DNA of 64,000 bases from an uncultured Sanguibacteroides sp. (GCF_900543425.1 NZ_UQRQ01000017.1:1-64000); one strand, 5' to 3'. Positions 8,312-18,570 are shown, counted from the first letter of the stretch. Made by a program: numbers and translations. The notes: generated by a model from the sequence alone, not told the origin.

Positions 8312-9241
8312 TTATTTGAATAACTCTCCGGCAAGTTCTTTCTCCGCCTGCATATCCATTTTGTCTTTCAATACAAAATCCATATAATAGACGTAAGCGT
8401 GCTCCAAATTCGGCTCAATAGCTTTACAAGAGAATCCTTCATCGATCTTCTCTGCCACAACCTGAATTTCCATACCGCCTTCTGTCGGGATCGTGGATAC
8501 AACCGGATACTTCTCTTTTACTTCCTCGTATTCCGTTTCTGTAACAAACAATTCCCATACTTTTCCCCTGGCTTGGGAAATCATTTCATCAGGAGAACCT
8601 TTAAATTTCAATTCACCCCTGTTCAGCAAGGCCAAATTTTTACAAGTACTGGAGATATCACCCACGATATGAGTCGATAACAAAATAATCGCATCTTTAT
8701 CACTAATATCGGACAAAATATTCCGGAAACGGATACGTTCCTCCGGGTCCAAACCGGTTGTCGGCTCATCGACAATGATTACTTTCGGGTTACCGATAAT
8801 GGCCTGTGCGATTCCTAATCTTCGTTTCATACCACCGGATAAGCGATTTGCCCAACGATCGCGCACTTCGAATAACCCTACCTTACGCAACATTTCATCT
8901 ACAAGCTCTTTCCTTTGTTTCTTTTCAATTCCGGCGAGGCCTGCACCGTAATCCAAAAATTCCCAAGTCTTCAACTTTTCAAAGAAACGGAAATCTTGTG
9001 GCAAATACCCTAATAAAGAACGGATAGCTTTTCGATCTTTTGCAATATCGTAATCATCAAAGAATATAGTTCCAGACGTCGGCTCTTGCAAGAGCGTCAT
9101 AATTCTCATCAAAGTAGTCTTTCCTGCCCCATTCGGTCCTAACAATCCAAACATCCCCGACTCAATCTCCAGATTAAGGTCATTCAGTGCCTTTTTTCCT
9201 CCGGGATAAACTTTATCCAAATGCTCAATTTTAATTTTCAT
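8312..9241 (-). CDS. ABC transporter ATP-binding protein (ABC-2 exporter type)
   Basis: A 309-residue ATPase with Walker A GPNGAGKT (35-42), signature LSGGMKRR (134-141), Walker B VIIVDEP (154-160) and switch H191 in STHIV. After the ATPase domain (about 1-215) comes a C-terminal extension of about 90 residues, common in ATPases that pair with separate ABC-2 permeases. No permease gene is adjacent. The permease fusion at 37565-40891 lacks its own ATPase and is a possible but unproven partner. About 220 bp of AT-rich sequence separate this gene from the terminator of the Sus operon. Confidence 0.93.
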   Translation of the reverse strand: MKIKIEHLDKVYPGGKKALNDLNLEIESGMFGLLGPNGAGKTTLMRIMTLLQEPTSGTIFFDDYDIAKDRKAIRSLLGYLPQDFRFFEKLKTWEFLDYGAGLAGIEKKQRKELVDEMLRKVGLFEVRDRWANRLSGGMKRRLGIAQAIIGNPKVIIVDEPTTGLDPEERIRFRNILSDISDKDAIILLSTHIVGDISSTCKNLALLNRGELKFKGSPDEMISQARGKVWELFVTETEYEEVKEKYPVVSTIPTEGGMEIQVVAEKIDEGFSCKAIEPNLEHAYVYYMDFVLKDKMDMQAEKELAGELFK

Positions 9242-9411
9242 GATCTTAGGTTTAAAAGTTAATACACGACATGGTCTACTAACAAATTTGTTTTTAAAAT
9301 TAAGACATTTATTTCACTTGTATATGTTTTTGTTTACTATTATTTGCAATTTAACTTTTTTTATGATTTATACCTTTCCTTCCCGGTATCCCGCATTCCG
9401 CAAATTACAAA

Positions 9412-9438
9412 AAAGAGCCGTCGGGACGACGGCTCTTT
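9412..9438 (-). terminator. Intrinsic terminator of the Sus-type operon
   Basis: A perfect 12-bp stem (9412-9423 with 9427-9438) around a 3-nt loop. On the minus strand it is followed by TTTTTTGT. It lies 27 bp past the stop of the PKD-like lipoprotein gene and closes the operon that starts at the ECF sigma gene. Confidence 0.88.
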
Positions 9439-9464
9439 GCACACTTTGCACGTTATTACAAACA

Positions 9465-11054
9465 CTACTGCCAGAACGAAAATTCCGAGGTATGTTTGTA
9501 GATCACATCAACAATTCCATCCCCAAACCCCGAGCAATGGTACAAAACTTCCGGTCTATTATAGTATAACGCCGCATCGGTCATATGATAAAAATAAAAC
9601 TCTCCATTTGAAAGTCCAACACCTAAACCGGGATAACCGGACCACATAGAATAGGTATACCCTTCATTCGGACAAAGAGCCGTTATGGATTTTCCATTAT
9701 AATTATCATGCACAAATGTCACTCCGTCCACCATACGATAACAACACAAGAGATCATTATTTGCTCCTCCGCTAAAGAACAGATACTCTCCCGTCTTGTA
9801 CAAGAAGAATTTACTTTTTGACGTAATGTATTCTCCACCCGAAAAATCCTTTTGCAAATATTCGTCTTCAATGGTCACGCCTCCATTCGATCTTGCAGGG
9901 ACGCCAAATTGTTGGATCTTATATTTCCCGGAAGGGTCTTTCAATATCATCACGTATTTACTACTTCCGCCATCCCATTCGTAATCGCCATAAGCAGCGA
10001 CATAAGTCAACTCCATATCTCCCAAATTATCCAGAGGAGTATAATTCTCTGCCGGCCAGCCATCTTCACAGAATAAAACCACCATAGCGGCTAAATTAGA
10101 ACCGAAACAAGCCGAATAGATCAAACGACGATTGGTTTCATCATGCAATAAAAAGTTATTCGTATTCGTGTAAATCGGCTGAATCAACCGTTCGATCTTA
10201 CCCCCTTTTACTCCGTTATCCACATCGATATACATAGGAACATTCACGTAAGCATTGGAATGAAAACCTTCATTAGACAACATCTCCCGGTTATACAGTT
10301 TACCATCCGCATTCAACAGAACATTAATCGAAGGATGATAACAAACATCTATAGGTTCAAGGTTAGCAGGAGGATTTTCATTCACGAACTCTTGTTTTGT
10401 TGTAAGTACCTTTTCTATGGTTGTTCCATCCACCTCTATACATCCTTCCCCGCCTTTTTGTATCACTAAGAACTCGCTTTTATTCATTCCGGCAATATGT
10501 TGAATCACCTTCTGCGGATCAGTTCCCAAATCAATTTCGTTCACATCCTTATACACGTGGTAATAGACTTTATAGTCCGTAAAATCTTTCGGATCACCTT
10601 GGGCCGTGAATCCCTGTACTTTTACAAAACCGAGCCTGGAAATATCCCCTTCCTTATATAGGATTACGAAACAATCCTGATAAGGAGAAACACCGCTCAG
10701 TAATAGAGTTCCGACGTATTGAACCCCCGTACGGGTATCCGTTGCCTCCAATCTAAAACGATAATCGCGAATTTGTAAAGGAGTAAATTCCAATATTTTC
10801 TTATTGGAAACAGAGTCTTTCCCATCGTACCATATATACGTAAAATAGATCGAATCGGCAGGAACTTCATATTCGACTTTAGGGTCGTACGTAACAGGCT
10901 CCCCGACAATAGTTTGCAAAGTAGCCATAGTTCCCTTGTTAATAGTCAATCCCGGCAATTCAATATACTTGTAATTCCCTTCATCATCGATACAGGACCA
11001 AAAGCCTAAGAGTCCCGCTATCAAAATCAATATATACCTTGTCTTCATTGTCAT
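9465..11054 (-). CDS. PKD-like family lipoprotein of a Sus-type operon
   Basis: A 529-residue lipoprotein. The signal peptide ends in a lipobox with C21 (GFWSC), followed by IDDEG, an acidic run like the surface-export signal of Bacteroidota lipoproteins. About 25-120 is an Ig/PKD-like beta-sandwich (TFTYIWYDGKDS region), and the remainder is strand-rich and propeller-like. This architecture matches the PKD-like lipoproteins that follow DUF4843 genes in SusCD operons. It probably sits on the cell surface and helps capture the ligand of the SusCD pair. It is the last gene of the operon, 17 bp after the DUF4843 gene and just before a strong terminator. Ligand unknown. Confidence 0.82.
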   Translation of the reverse strand: MTMKTRYILILIAGLLGFWSCIDDEGNYKYIELPGLTINKGTMATLQTIVGEPVTYDPKVEYEVPADSIYFTYIWYDGKDSVSNKKILEFTPLQIRDYRFRLEATDTRTGVQYVGTLLLSGVSPYQDCFVILYKEGDISRLGFVKVQGFTAQGDPKDFTDYKVYYHVYKDVNEIDLGTDPQKVIQHIAGMNKSEFLVIQKGGEGCIEVDGTTIEKVLTTKQEFVNENPPANLEPIDVCYHPSINVLLNADGKLYNREMLSNEGFHSNAYVNVPMYIDVDNGVKGGKIERLIQPIYTNTNNFLLHDETNRRLIYSACFGSNLAAMVVLFCEDGWPAENYTPLDNLGDMELTYVAAYGDYEWDGGSSKYVMILKDPSGKYKIQQFGVPARSNGGVTIEDEYLQKDFSGGEYITSKSKFFLYKTGEYLFFSGGANNDLLCCYRMVDGVTFVHDNYNGKSITALCPNEGYTYSMWSGYPGLGVGLSNGEFYFYHMTDAALYYNRPEVLYHCSGFGDGIVDVIYKHTSEFSFWQ

Positions 11055-11071
11055 TCTATATTTAATGATTC

Positions 11072-11767
11072 TTAATTCCCTAATACCGGCACACTCAATA
11101 ACATCAATGAGTTATCCTCATCATAGCACGGCTCTCCAATTTCCGACAATCGAATCAATTCATTTTTAAATTCGAGGGCTAATGCCCGTCTCTCATCGTA
11201 ATCATAATCCGTCAAATCTCCGACCTTTGTCACTTCCATAAACTTTCTGAACTTTGTCTCTGTATAGGGACCTAAAAATATTTTTTCTACCTGACCACCT
11301 TCCGGCCACCACGTGGGACGAGTTACTTCATCACTAAACCAGATAATTTTTCGTGTATAAATCGTCTGCCCCGGCATTAAATCACCTCCGGCTATCTCAA
11401 TGACGAGTCTGACTTTTCGTGTTAAATCTACTTTTTTCAATGTCAGATATAGCGTATCTTCCGTCTGGTTGGGTTTAAAAAACACTTCTTCCGGAAGTCC
11501 GTATTGGCTCGGTTTAGCCGTTGTCTCGTCCTCCACTACCTTTATCACGAACTTCGTTTTTTCTTTCAGAGGATCACCTACCAACTTCACGACCAACGGT
11601 ATCTGCAAATCACTCGCCCAAGAATAGAAGAAAAAAGAGTATTCAAGGGAATCGGTCCATATATTTGTAAATTGCACATAATGCTCAGAACCATACATTG
11701 GAATCTCCTCTTTACTACAAGACATTAGTAAAGATATTCCTATCAAAAGAGAACATAATCTTCCCAT
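11072..11767 (-). CDS. DUF4843 domain lipoprotein
   Basis: A 231-residue lipoprotein with C17 at the lipobox (LLMSC) and SKEE after it. The mature part is beta-rich, with the DUF4843 pattern: a conserved early segment (YVQFTN, DSLEYSFFFYSW), then alternating strands (PLVVKLVGDP, KVRLVIEIAGG). DUF4843 proteins are found almost only behind SusC/SusD genes and are thought to be accessory surface lipoproteins. It follows SusD by 15 bp and precedes the PKD-like gene by 17 bp, so the four genes are translationally compact. No catalytic motif seen. Confidence 0.85.
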   Translation of the reverse strand: MGRLCSLLIGISLLMSCSKEEIPMYGSEHYVQFTNIWTDSLEYSFFFYSWASDLQIPLVVKLVGDPLKEKTKFVIKVVEDETTAKPSQYGLPEEVFFKPNQTEDTLYLTLKKVDLTRKVRLVIEIAGGDLMPGQTIYTRKIIWFSDEVTRPTWWPEGGQVEKIFLGPYTETKFRKFMEVTKVGDLTDYDYDERRALALEFKNELIRLSEIGEPCYDEDNSLMLLSVPVLGN

Positions 11768-11782
11768 AACGATTTCATTTTA

Positions 11783-13267
11783 TTAGTAAATATTTTCATT
11801 TTCAGGGATAGGCAACACAAATTTGGATTTATCCATTTGAATAACCTGTGTTCCGCTAACGATCGGTCGATTTAAACGCTTAAACAAGAAAAAGGCTTGT
11901 CCTTCTGCCAAATACTCTTTTTTTCCTTCCCAAATCAATTCATCCATATAATTATCGACAGAAATTTCCCGTAATGCTCCTCGTTTTGCCCTAACTTTAT
12001 TCATATAAGCCACTCCTTCTGCCTTTGTAGTCTCTTTAGCCACAAGACATTCACTCAGAATATAATAAATTTCACTCAAACGTAATATAGGAATCAAAGG
12101 TTCCTGAGCATGAACCAACTGTTCATCGGTATCCAAATCCAGCCATTTTTTAGTTACCACATTACTCGATCCCGGAATCGATTGTTTTTGATAGGCACGA
12201 TAATCTAACCCGTCATTCCGGCCCGTAAACATGGCATCCCAATCTTTTACATACATACTGGCCTTCGTTGAGACTTTAAAATCCGCAATTTTTTCCAATA
12301 AATGATCGTCATACAAAGCGAAAATAATATCGTTCCAATACTTCACGTAGAACTTTTTATCTACAGTAGAAACAAAATTCTTTTCCGTGAAATTGATCAT
12401 ATCTTCTCCTCCCTCGTCCAATACATAGCGTGTTAGGATTCCACGACAATACTTCTCGGCATTTGTCAAATCTCCCGCGTACATATAAGCCCGTGCCAAG
12501 AGTCCCTGAATCGCCATGTAATTCATCCGTCCGCCTCTCAAAGTAAAGAAACGACCACCATCAGCAGCCTCAGAAACCTGCAAACGGGCTTCCGGACTTG
12601 CCATATACCACTTATTATAAACCGTATCATAACTAGCTACCAGATCTTTAGCCGTTAAAAAATCCTGTATTACCAATTCCATAATCTGGGAAACGGTCTT
12701 TTTACCTTCAAATTTAGAAGGGTAAACACTAAAATAAGGGATATAATTACCTCCATCACCTGTTACTGGCGCCGGAGCAAACAAACGTAACAGATCAAAG
12801 TGAATAAAGGCCCGCAAAGCATAAGCTTCTCCCATGATCAAATTCTTTTCAGCCTCGCCCAATTCAAAGAAAGAACCTTTTTTGCCTTCTATTTCACTGA
12901 TCAGTTTATTACAATTGGCTATCGCTTTGTAGGACTTCGACCAGATGGTGGAAATAATTTCTTTATTCCCTTCTAATCCGTATTGGTATTTCACCAGCCC
13001 GGAATAAGCCTGTTCGATATCATTATCATCATAGGTCTGAGCCAAGACACTCAAGAACCCCCAGGACAATTCCCGTCCGTATAACTCTTGCGAGGAAAGC
13101 ATTTCATAAACTCCGTTCAAGGCGTTCCTAAAACCCTCGCCATTTTTAAAAAGCTCCTCATCAGTCACCTGATTCTTAGGCGAAACATCCAACCATTTAT
13201 CACATGAAGAAAGTGATATAAGCAGCAGGATTATTATAAATATATTTCTATCTATTTTCATAACCAA
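11783..13267 (-). CDS. SusD/RagB family nutrient-binding lipoprotein
   Basis: A 494-residue surface lipoprotein. The lipobox LSSC gives C22, followed by the SusD-typical DKWLDVSPKNQVTDEELF. The body carries the tetratricopeptide-like helices (GEAYALRAFIHFDLLRLFA at about 145-165) and ends with the family pattern of the last helices (EYLAEGQAFFLFKRLN). SusD lids the SusC barrel and binds the ligand at the surface. The gene is 5 bp downstream of SusC. MVMKID offers two possible starts two codons apart, which does not change the mature protein. Confidence 0.95.
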   Translation of the reverse strand: MVMKIDRNIFIIILLLISLSSCDKWLDVSPKNQVTDEELFKNGEGFRNALNGVYEMLSSQELYGRELSWGFLSVLAQTYDDNDIEQAYSGLVKYQYGLEGNKEIISTIWSKSYKAIANCNKLISEIEGKKGSFFELGEAEKNLIMGEAYALRAFIHFDLLRLFAPAPVTGDGGNYIPYFSVYPSKFEGKKTVSQIMELVIQDFLTAKDLVASYDTVYNKWYMASPEARLQVSEAADGGRFFTLRGGRMNYMAIQGLLARAYMYAGDLTNAEKYCRGILTRYVLDEGGEDMINFTEKNFVSTVDKKFYVKYWNDIIFALYDDHLLEKIADFKVSTKASMYVKDWDAMFTGRNDGLDYRAYQKQSIPGSSNVVTKKWLDLDTDEQLVHAQEPLIPILRLSEIYYILSECLVAKETTKAEGVAYMNKVRAKRGALREISVDNYMDELIWEGKKEYLAEGQAFFLFKRLNRPIVSGTQVIQMDKSKFVLPIPENENIY

Positions 13268-13272
13268 CTATT

Positions 13273-16200
13273 TTAAAAACTTACGTTTAATGTAAAATCA
13301 AAACTTCTGGCAAAAGGATAAGACAACCCTCTTTCTTGTTTTACACTTGAGAAATGAGCCACATCATTCATTTGGAATTGCAATCTCAACATACTCAATC
13401 CCATACGATTGATCAAATCCGTGTTAAAATCATAGCTTAATGTCAAAGCTTTGAAGTCTACCCGATTGTTCTTTTGCACAAACCGAGAAGTAGGACGAGT
13501 CGTGTACTCTCTCTCTTTAATAGATTTCAACTTCGTACGGTCTCCCGGATTTTGCCAACGTTGAGTAAGAACGCGTTTATCCGCATTCGCGTATCTTAAA
13601 TCCACATTTTCCACCTTATCCACCAACGTCTGGTTGTATTCGTATCCCCCGAAATCATAAGTAAAGGTGGCAAACAATGAAAATCCTTTATATTGCAGAT
13701 TTACACCGAAAGCACCTGTCACATCAGGCTCCGTATCACCCAGAATCATTTGTTCGGAAGCGATCCAATCGTAACCGATTGTTCCATCTCGATAAACATA
13801 GATTTCTTTACCGTCACTCGGATTAATTCCCAACGACTTCATCCCCCAGATCGAAGTTAACGATCCACCTTCAATATATTTCATCAAAGGCTTACTGTAT
13901 TTGGAATCTTTCCAATTTGAATCATAATCCGCAAACTCTGCATTCACCCGGTCATTGTATTCTTTGAGCGATTCCGAGATTTTCCGGATTTTATTTTTAT
14001 TATGGGCCAAATTTCCGAATACGATCACATTCCAATCTCGATTTCTCAAAACATTAGCCCGAATATCCAACTCAATTCCCTTATTTTGAACTTCTCCGAT
14101 ATTATCCTTATAACTTGTAAAACCTGTTGAAGCCGGTAAGGTTACATCGGAAATCAAGTCTTTGGTTATCTTATTATACCAACCGATCTTAAATTCAATC
14201 GCATCCTGTAAAAAGCCCAATTCCAATCTCACATCATAATTATCCGTTATCTCCCAGGTCAAATTATCATTACCCATATAATAGAGTTGTAATGCATTTC
14301 CGGTTCCATAATATTTTTTGGTAATCTCATAAGTATGTTTTGCCGCATAAGGTTCAAAATCAACTTTTCCGGTTTGTCCGAAGGTCCCGGTAATTTTCAG
14401 CAAACTCAGTGTCGGATTTCCTTTCAAGAAAGGATAATTATGTATATTTAAACCGACTCCGCAGGAATAAAATGGGGCTGTTCTTTTCTTTGATCCGAAT
14501 TCGGAAGAACCATCCAAACGGAAAGAAGCATCGAACAAATAAATATCATCATACGAATAATTCAATGCCATCAAGCCACCGAACAACCGGGTATGATTAT
14601 CGGCATAAGTCGGTTCCTGAGTCTCTTCCGCGTAACTCGGTGAACTTAACGTTCCGGACGGGAATCCCCTATAATAAGTAGAGGTTTGGTCATAACGCTC
14701 TTCCCGAGCATTAATACCGATAGAAAAGTTTATATTATGCTTAGCGAATGACTGCACGTAATTAGCCATAACTTTCAAATCCCAACTTATCGACTCCATC
14801 TTTGTCTTCGTCAAATCACCGCGCAAGGCCTTTGAGTCATACACGCTTTTAAATTTATCAGACAAAGGATCCGTAAAAACTTTCGTCCACTCGTCCTTCT
14901 TTGTAATTGAAAACTGCCCCTGTACCTGCATCCCGGTAAAAGCGTACCAATTGACCTGAAAATTATTGGTCAAATCGCTATATCCTCCTTTGTCATAATT
15001 ATTTAAAATCTTAGCTTCATAAAAAGGATTCTTTGTATTAGAACCCAAATGCCAGGGTAGAGTCTTCAAATAATCCCCGTTTTCATCCACAAAAGGCACA
15101 TAGGGTAATCTCGTCGTATATTCGCTGAAGCTGCCATAAGGAGAATTAGTTGATTTTTTCACATCATAGCTGACTTTATTCTTAATTTGAAGATGTTTGC
15201 TCCGATAGTCAATCAAAATACCTGTTCCGACAACTTTACGTCCCGAACCTTTCATCACACCATTCTGAACATCGTATCTCAAATCGACACCGAAACGAAT
15301 ATCATTCACTCCTCCCTCGATATATAAACTGTGTTTATGATTGAATTCATTTCGTAGAGGCTGGGAGATCCAGTCACTATCCACTCCTTTTAAAACATTA
15401 TTCCGTTTAGCGATCAGCTCTTGTTGCAATTGCTGATATTGTAAATCATCATCATTTTCATAAAAATCGGCAGCAATTTCCGCATCCAGTTTTTCCCGGG
15501 CATTCATTAAGTTATAATCCGAAAGATCGGGTACAGTCAAACCGCCGGTAAAATTATAGGAGGCCCTCAATTTACCGGGAGTCGGAGCTTTGGTCTCGAT
15601 AACGACCACTCCGTTTGCGGCACGCGAACCGTAAATAGCCGTGGCGGCAGCATCCTTTAATATCGTTATACTTTCTATCCGGTTGGGATCAAAATCATAC
15701 ACTTTTTCCACCGTCGTTTCATAGCCGTCCATGATAAAAATAGGTGTATTCGGATTATTTTTCAGAGCAGTCTGAGAAATAGAAGATTTATCCAATTGCT
15801 TTACACCGATTCCGGAACGACCGCGAATATAAAATTCCGGCATGGTATTCGGATCTGATCCCATATCGTTGTTTCTCATGATCCGAAAAGAGGGATCGAA
15901 CACCTGTAATACGTTAATTACATTCCGGGAAGAAACCTTCAGCAGATCCTCTTTACCGATCCGAATAGCATTTCCGGTAAAACTGGATTTCTTAATGTTG
16001 GCATATCCCGTAACCACAACATCTTTCAACGCTTCGGTCATCTCTTTCATGATTACCTTGATATGAAGAGAGTCTTTGATAACAATCTCTTGGGTCTCCA
16101 TACCGATAAAAGAGAAAATCAACGTTAATTTTGTTGTATCCGGCACAGATAACTTAAACTTTCCTTGAGGATCGGAGCTAACCCCTATGGTTGTCCCTTT

Positions 16201-16647
16201 AATTCTAATAGTAACACCGGGAAGCGGCTGCTTTGCCTCATCCATAACCTCCCCTGTAACCGTTTTCTCCTTCTTTTCATCCGCCGAACGAGTCGTCAGA
16301 ACAAAAATATCATCGACTACCTTATAGGTCAGATTCGTATTTTCCAAACATTTGTCCAATACCTCCCGGATAGTCTTTTCTTTCATGTTCAGGTCAAACT
16401 TGGTCGTAGATTTCACCTGCTCGTGATTGTAAAGGATTTCACACCCTATCACGTTCGTTAAATACTCCAACGCGGAGAGTAAAGTTACATCTTTAAGATG
16501 TACTGTAACGATCTTGTTTTGTTGACCATACAGATTTTCTCCGAAAATAGACAAGACCGTAAAAAGCTGGATAAAGAGAACTATACTCCCTTTATAAAAC
16601 AACTTTCTACACTTGTTCCTAAAGAATGAATGATCGTTTTTTCTCAT
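13273..16647 (-). CDS. SusC/RagA family TonB-linked outer-membrane transporter with STN domain
   Basis: An 1124-residue SusC-type transporter. A long signal sequence (about 1-42) precedes an STN domain (about 45-117; VTVHLKDVTLLSALEYL), which contacts the periplasmic part of FecR. A carboxypeptidase-like domain follows (about 129-205), then the plug with the hallmark DAAATAIYGSRAANGVVVIE near 332-352, then the barrel ending in FTLNVSF. The STN domain together with the upstream ECF sigma and FecR genes means ligand binding is probably signalled inward to switch on the operon. Members with such STN domains commonly serve glycan or peptide uptake; the DUF4843/PKD-like partners do not settle which. 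Confidence 0.95.
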   Translation of the reverse strand: MRKNDHSFFRNKCRKLFYKGSIVLFIQLFTVLSIFGENLYGQQNKIVTVHLKDVTLLSALEYLTNVIGCEILYNHEQVKSTTKFDLNMKEKTIREVLDKCLENTNLTYKVVDDIFVLTTRSADEKKEKTVTGEVMDEAKQPLPGVTIRIKGTTIGVSSDPQGKFKLSVPDTTKLTLIFSFIGMETQEIVIKDSLHIKVIMKEMTEALKDVVVTGYANIKKSSFTGNAIRIGKEDLLKVSSRNVINVLQVFDPSFRIMRNNDMGSDPNTMPEFYIRGRSGIGVKQLDKSSISQTALKNNPNTPIFIMDGYETTVEKVYDFDPNRIESITILKDAAATAIYGSRAANGVVVIETKAPTPGKLRASYNFTGGLTVPDLSDYNLMNAREKLDAEIAADFYENDDDLQYQQLQQELIAKRNNVLKGVDSDWISQPLRNEFNHKHSLYIEGGVNDIRFGVDLRYDVQNGVMKGSGRKVVGTGILIDYRSKHLQIKNKVSYDVKKSTNSPYGSFSEYTTRLPYVPFVDENGDYLKTLPWHLGSNTKNPFYEAKILNNYDKGGYSDLTNNFQVNWYAFTGMQVQGQFSITKKDEWTKVFTDPLSDKFKSVYDSKALRGDLTKTKMESISWDLKVMANYVQSFAKHNINFSIGINAREERYDQTSTYYRGFPSGTLSSPSYAEETQEPTYADNHTRLFGGLMALNYSYDDIYLFDASFRLDGSSEFGSKKRTAPFYSCGVGLNIHNYPFLKGNPTLSLLKITGTFGQTGKVDFEPYAAKHTYEITKKYYGTGNALQLYYMGNDNLTWEITDNYDVRLELGFLQDAIEFKIGWYNKITKDLISDVTLPASTGFTSYKDNIGEVQNKGIELDIRANVLRNRDWNVIVFGNLAHNKNKIRKISESLKEYNDRVNAEFADYDSNWKDSKYSKPLMKYIEGGSLTSIWGMKSLGINPSDGKEIYVYRDGTIGYDWIASEQMILGDTEPDVTGAFGVNLQYKGFSLFATFTYDFGGYEYNQTLVDKVENVDLRYANADKRVLTQRWQNPGDRTKLKSIKEREYTTRPTSRFVQKNNRVDFKALTLSYDFNTDLINRMGLSMLRLQFQMNDVAHFSSVKQERGLSYPFARSFDFTLNVSF

Positions 16648-16705
16648 TTTTGTAGTAGTTAAATTATAAATAATTATTCACGCATTTCTATCGGGTCCAT
16701 TGACA

Positions 16706-17137
16706 TCATACAAAATCTTCCGATGAGGTACTTTCAGCCGATTTCATAATAACCAATGGCTCGTTAATCAAAAATTTATTGTCCCCGACGGACAATTTAG
16801 TCATCTCAATAACAACAGCCGTACTATCGGGATTATAAGCTTCTATTTTATAAACACCAATAATAGCTCCTATATTAGCTTTCTCGATTGCTTTTGCAAT
16901 ATTCTCATTCTGTTTACGAGTAATGGAATAATTAAAGATTTGACGTAATTGTATCGTGGAGTCTATTTTCGTAAACTGAATTAATGGTTCTTTAGGTTTT
17001 TGCCCCACGACAACATCCCCGTTATAACTGACTTCTGTCTCCTTGTTGTTTTTCTTCTTCTTTCTTGCTGCAGCTTGCGTCTCCATGACTCCAGCCACCA
17101 CGAAAAACAAGATGATCAAAATTAATTCGTACCTCAT
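16706..17137 (-). CDS. Short exported protein resembling part of DUF5117/DUF5118 metalloproteases
   Basis: A 143-residue protein with signal peptide (about 1-23) and a lysine-rich segment (RKKKKNNKE), lying between FecR and SusC. The stretch KIEAYNPDSTAVVIEMT followed by SVGDNKF resembles a segment in the N-terminal region of DUF5117/DUF5118 zinc metalloproteases, which are common companions of Sus loci. No zinc motif (HExxH) is present and the frame stops after 143 codons. It may be a truncated remnant of such a protease or a small protein that kept only this domain. The family link is from memory and needs a profile search. Expression would be as part of the sigma-FecR-SusC operon. Confidence 0.6.
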   Translation of the reverse strand: MRYELILIILFFVVAGVMETQAAARKKKKNNKETEVSYNGDVVVGQKPKEPLIQFTKIDSTIQLRQIFNYSITRKQNENIAKAIEKANIGAIIGVYKIEAYNPDSTAVVIEMTKLSVGDNKFLINEPLVIMKSAESTSSEDFV

Positions 17138-17240
17138 AATTTTTTAATTAGATTTTACATACTTGTAATTAATGCATACAACTCCCTATTTCATCTTATT
17201 ATTAAGATAAATAATTTTATTTCAAAACAGATATTGTTAA

Positions 17241-18422
17241 TTATTCACATTTCATGACCGTAACGGTCTTGTCTTTCACATCAAATTTTACATCCTTAGC
17301 TGTTAACTCCAAAATTTCAAACGCTTTCGATATCTTCTCGTATTTTGGAATAAATCCCGAAAAATGATAGTCCTTAATAGATTGATTCGTATAAAAAAGA
17401 TTCACATCATACCAACGAGCCAATGTTCTCATGACCACTTCTAAACGTTCGTTTGAAAAATAAAATTTATCATTTTTCCACGAAATTGAATTTATTGCAT
17501 TGGTTTTCTTTATTTCAATTTTATTTCCGGTAATCTCTAACGCGTGGTTTGGTGTAAGTTTATAATTCTTGTCTGCTTTAGCAACTTCTACGCTTCCGCT
17601 TAACAAAACAATCCGCGATATATCATCTTCTTTGTAATTCGAAACATTGAAACAAGTTCCCAAGACTTTAATCGAAAAGCCTTTGCTTTCAACAATAAAT
17701 GTTCTATTTTTATCAGGCTTTACCTCAAAATAAGCTTCTCCTTCTAAATAAACTTTGCGTTCTTCAGAATTAAAAGCCAACGGATATCTTAACTTAGAAT
17801 CTGAATTTAAATAAACCACAGTTCCGTCCGGTAGTTGTACACAAAACTCTCCACCACGTCCGACGACTAAGGTATGGATGTCATTTTCTGCACTTGTATC
17901 CGTCAACAATGTTTCTGTCGAATAATATAAAGTAGAAGAATCATTTTTGAACCGCATACCTGTACTATCCATCATTTGAACTTGATGTTCTTGTCCTAAT
18001 TGAATTTCTCGTTTGTCAGAGAGAATTAAGGTCGCTTTTCCCGTGCCTGGTAAAATATTGTTTAGTGTAGTCGTAACGGACTCCGTTTTTTTGTTCTTCT
18101 GATCTTGTTTAGGCCAATAAAGAAAAGCCCCTCCTATTAATAATAAAACAGAAGCAGCATATCCGATAAGTCGAATCCAGTAATGTTGCTTCCTTTCTCG
18201 TTTTATAATTTTACTCCAGATCTTTTCCGGTTCGATCTGTTGATAAACCTGATATTGTTTCAAAACATACTGTCCATCTAATAGATGATCGTATAATGCT
18301 CTGTTTTCAGAAGATTGTGCAATCCATTTGTCTAAAACAACTTTTTCATCCTTATCAATAGTTCCCTTAATCATTTTTATGATTAATTCTGATATGATTT
18401 CTATGGTTGCTTCTTTTTCCAT
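17241..18422 (-). CDS. FecR-family anti-sigma factor
   Basis: A 393-residue inner-membrane protein. Residues 1-80 form the cytoplasmic anti-sigma part, with the Bacteroidota pattern (KMIKGTIDKDEKVVLDKWI). One membrane segment spans about 84-104. The periplasmic FecR domain is at about 185-285 (VQLPDGTVVYLNSDSKLRYP, EGEAYFEVKPD), followed by the C-terminal DUF4974-like domain that contacts the STN domain of SusC (about 315-390). It holds the ECF sigma factor until the transporter signals ligand. It starts 148 bp after the sigma gene. Confidence 0.95.
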   Translation of the reverse strand: MEKEATIEIISELIIKMIKGTIDKDEKVVLDKWIAQSSENRALYDHLLDGQYVLKQYQVYQQIEPEKIWSKIIKRERKQHYWIRLIGYAASVLLLIGGAFLYWPKQDQKNKKTESVTTTLNNILPGTGKATLILSDKREIQLGQEHQVQMMDSTGMRFKNDSSTLYYSTETLLTDTSAENDIHTLVVGRGGEFCVQLPDGTVVYLNSDSKLRYPLAFNSEERKVYLEGEAYFEVKPDKNRTFIVESKGFSIKVLGTCFNVSNYKEDDISRIVLLSGSVEVAKADKNYKLTPNHALEITGNKIEIKKTNAINSISWKNDKFYFSNERLEVVMRTLARWYDVNLFYTNQSIKDYHFSGFIPKYEKISKAFEILELTAKDVKFDVKDKTVTVMKCE

Positions 18423-18570
18423 TTCTTACTTTGGATTACATTTCACATATAAGACAAAAAATAACGTTCGGGGGGTGACAATACTTGTCTGTTTTTTAAA
18501 TAAAAAATATTTTTAAAGAATGATATCCTGATTATCAATACCCTGCCACATCAGTACATGTCTGTGTATT

